Of a DNA stretch of 25,658 bases, positions 23,898 to 25,658 are shown one piece after another. The first letter of the stretch is position 1, and every line of letters starts with the position of its first letter. Position numbers and translations under genes: made by a program. The notes under the pieces are model-generated. The model was not told where the DNA came from, made no database searches, and saw only the letters and a program-made list of their open reading frames with translations. The DNA is from an uncultured Bacteroides sp. (GTDB lineage Bacteria > Bacteroidota > Bacteroidia > Bacteroidales > Bacteroidaceae): assembly GCA_905203765.1 (NCBI GenBank), contig CAJKXC010000034.1:1-25658 (forward strand). The letters run 5' to 3'.

Positions 23898-25556
23898 ATG
23901 AAGAAACAAATATTCAGCTTTATAACAGCTGCCGTTCTGCTCGGAGGTTTATCTTCCTGCGGAGAAGGTTTTTTGGAAATTGATCATTATGATATCTTAG
24001 AGCCGGAAGTCCTATTGCAAAGTGAGAAAAACATCATTAGCGGACTGAATGGATTGTATGATATGTTCTATCCTGAAAGAGGTAGTGGTACAACTGACGT
24101 ACAAAGTCAATGGAATATCAAGCCTCAGTTGGCTTTTTCCAATTATCCGGCATTAGACTGTCAGGCATCCGGTTGGGACAACGAGTTTACCCGTCACGAA
24201 TGGCGTGCCGATAAAGACATGTTCTACGAAGGATGGAAACAATCTTATAAAGCCGTTGACCGTGCCAACCGATTCCTCGCAAAGTTAGAGGGTGTAGATC
24301 CTTCTATTTTTGCAGAAGGCGAAACGACCAAGAACATCATCATAGCTCAAACCCGTGCCATACGTGCTTTCTTCTATAGCTTCCTGGCTCAGAATTTTGG
24401 CCGATTGCCTATGTTGATGACCGGTGATACCTATACCAGCAGCCCGGAGAAACCTCGTGCCGAAAGTACGGATATTACTTGGAATCTTATCATTGATGAC
24501 TTCAAGTATGCTTCCGAAATATTGGGCTGGAAGCCGTGGAAGGATGAAAAAGGACGTATTACCCGAGGTATGGCAAAAGCTTATCTGGCACAGGCATACA
24601 TGTACAACAAGAAATACGCTGAAGCCAAGAAGGAACTTAGCGACATCATCCAGAGTGGAGAGTACAGATTGAATCCTTGCTACGGATATATTCACCTGGA
24701 AGACCGCGTCTGGGATGCTGAAAGCGTTTGGGAATTACCTTATCCACACTTTTCCGACCTGAACTGGGGAGCTGATGGCAAAAATGACGCTACCTGGTGG
24801 GTTGCACAGTTGACGGCAAGTCCGGAATACGGTGGTTGGGGCTCGCTTTATATCTCTTATGAGTATTGTGAATCCTTTGAACCAGGAGACAAACGTCTGA
24901 AATATTCAGCCGTACGAAAAGGAGAAACAAATCCGTTTACGGGTGAAACAATCGGTGCCAGCGCGGGATTTGAGGATGATTTTGTTACTTCCGAGTCAAT
25001 GCCGAATAATTTCGGTCTCAAATATTGGAAAAGACATCCGGGTAGTGACGGAATCATTTTCAATCCACAGTCAGCCATCTGGATGCGTTATGCAGCCGTA
25101 TTGCTGAACTATGCAGAGTGTTGCTTCGAAACAGGTGATGCAGCTACTGGTTGGGAAATGATCCGCACGGTACGTGACCGCGCCTGGGGTAATCTTGAGG
25201 TTAAACTTGCACAAGGCGACTTCCCCATTCCGCTGAGCACAGAAGTGGTTGAAGTACCCGATGCAGAAAAATTCTACACCAAGTACAGAACAGATAAGGG
25301 CTATACTTCTGACGTATGGAAAGTAGCTTTGACTATCGAACGCCGTCATGAATTCCTTGCAGAGTTTTCTTTCTGGTATGACCTGTGCCGTACGAATATG
25401 GCTAAAGAATTCCTGGATTGCGAATATCCTAAAAACAATAGCAAGACCATGCGTTCCTTCGATTTCGATCCTAACCGGATGATTTATCCAATACCGACTG
25501 ATGAAATTAGAAAGAACAATGCAATCAGCCAAAGTGACCAGAATCCTGGGTATTAA
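23898..25556 (+). CDS. SusD/RagB-family surface glycan-binding lipoprotein
   Basis: This 552-residue lipoprotein caps the SusC barrel and binds the glycan at the cell surface. The signal peptide ends with the lipobox LSSC, Cys21, followed by GEGFLEIDHYDIL, a typical SusD start. The helical TPR-like scaffold is visible in YEGWKQSYKAVDRANRFLAKL, IIAQTRAIRAFFYSFLAQNFG, and GMAKAYLAQAYMYNKKYAEAKKEL. The C-terminal SusD pattern is present: IWMRYAAVLLNYAECCFETGD, then ALTIERRHEFLAEFSFWYDLCR, ending MIYPIPTDEIRKNNAISQSDQNPGY, as in most family members. Length is normal. The ligand cannot be inferred. A strong terminator follows 50 bases downstream. Confidence 0.96.
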   Translation: MKKQIFSFITAAVLLGGLSSCGEGFLEIDHYDILEPEVLLQSEKNIISGLNGLYDMFYPERGSGTTDVQSQWNIKPQLAFSNYPALDCQASGWDNEFTRHEWRADKDMFYEGWKQSYKAVDRANRFLAKLEGVDPSIFAEGETTKNIIIAQTRAIRAFFYSFLAQNFGRLPMLMTGDTYTSSPEKPRAESTDITWNLIIDDFKYASEILGWKPWKDEKGRITRGMAKAYLAQAYMYNKKYAEAKKELSDIIQSGEYRLNPCYGYIHLEDRVWDAESVWELPYPHFSDLNWGADGKNDATWWVAQLTASPEYGGWGSLYISYEYCESFEPGDKRLKYSAVRKGETNPFTGETIGASAGFEDDFVTSESMPNNFGLKYWKRHPGSDGIIFNPQSAIWMRYAAVLLNYAECCFETGDAATGWEMIRTVRDRAWGNLEVKLAQGDFPIPLSTEVVEVPDAEKFYTKYRTDKGYTSDVWKVALTIERRHEFLAEFSFWYDLCRTNMAKEFLDCEYPKNNSKTMRSFDFDPNRMIYPIPTDEIRKNNAISQSDQNPGY

Positions 25557-25606
25557 TTAAAAGTTCTAAAGGGACTGACTGAAAGGTACAGTTCTTGATA
25601 AACACG

Positions 25607-25640
25607 AGGTTGTGTCAAAATGCTGGCACAACCTTTTTTT
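25607..25640 (+). terminator. intrinsic terminator after susD
   Basis: AGGTTGTGTCA (25607-25617) pairs with TGGCACAACCT (25624-25634) over 11 positions including one G-U pair, with a 6-base loop. Seven T residues (25634-25640) follow. This ends the susCD transcript, or reduces readthrough to genes beyond the window. Confidence 0.9.
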
Positions 25641-25658
25641 ATGCGCAAAGCCCGGACT

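Overview
The window looks like a chromosomal segment of a gut Bacteroides or close relative in Bacteroidales. The evidence is a hybrid two-component regulator followed by a SusC/SusD pair, several Bacteroidota-style lipoproteins, and TAnnTTTG/TTTG promoter elements instead of E. coli-type boxes. The neighbourhood acetyltransferase - parE - coaD - S41 protease is, from memory, also familiar in Bacteroides. Species cannot be fixed by eye. No tRNA, rRNA, CRISPR array, transposase or integrase was seen.

Bases 1-4916 are all on the + strand. A small four-helix membrane protein of unknown function (75-509) is followed by a tight five-gene run (612-4916): LiaF-like membrane protein, membrane-anchored LytTR regulator, GNAT-YoaP acetyltransferase, M50-like membrane metalloprotease and a VanX/DdpX-type D-Ala-D-Ala dipeptidase lipoprotein. 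The genes are spaced by 3, 24, -4 and 1 bases, so they are probably one transcript. Their content suggests a cell-envelope sensing and response unit, which is an inference.

Bases 4965-9688 hold single genes: a GC-rich THUMP-like SAM-dependent methyltransferase, a 387-base intergenic region with a nested inverted/tandem palindrome repeat, a surface lipoprotein of unknown function with a textbook Bacteroides promoter, and a convergent MscS-type channel with a long periplasmic N-terminus.

Bases 9847-16048 hold a CaCA-family cation antiporter, then an apparent operon of a GNAT-like protein, topoisomerase IV subunit B (parE), phosphopantetheine adenylyltransferase (coaD) and an S41 C-terminal processing protease.

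Bases 16088-25658 are the start of a polysaccharide utilization locus. A 1385-residue hybrid two-component sensor/regulator is followed by a 418-base non-coding region and then SusC and SusD, with a strong intrinsic terminator after susD. The non-coding region contains a perfect 58-base palindrome, a C-rich direct repeat with a 21-base period that is a candidate regulator operator, and a 19-codon leader ORF just before susC. The expected working model is that a breakdown product of a glycan binds the periplasmic propellers of the regulator, whose AraC-type output domain then activates susCD. No glycoside hydrolase lies in the window, so the substrate cannot be named.
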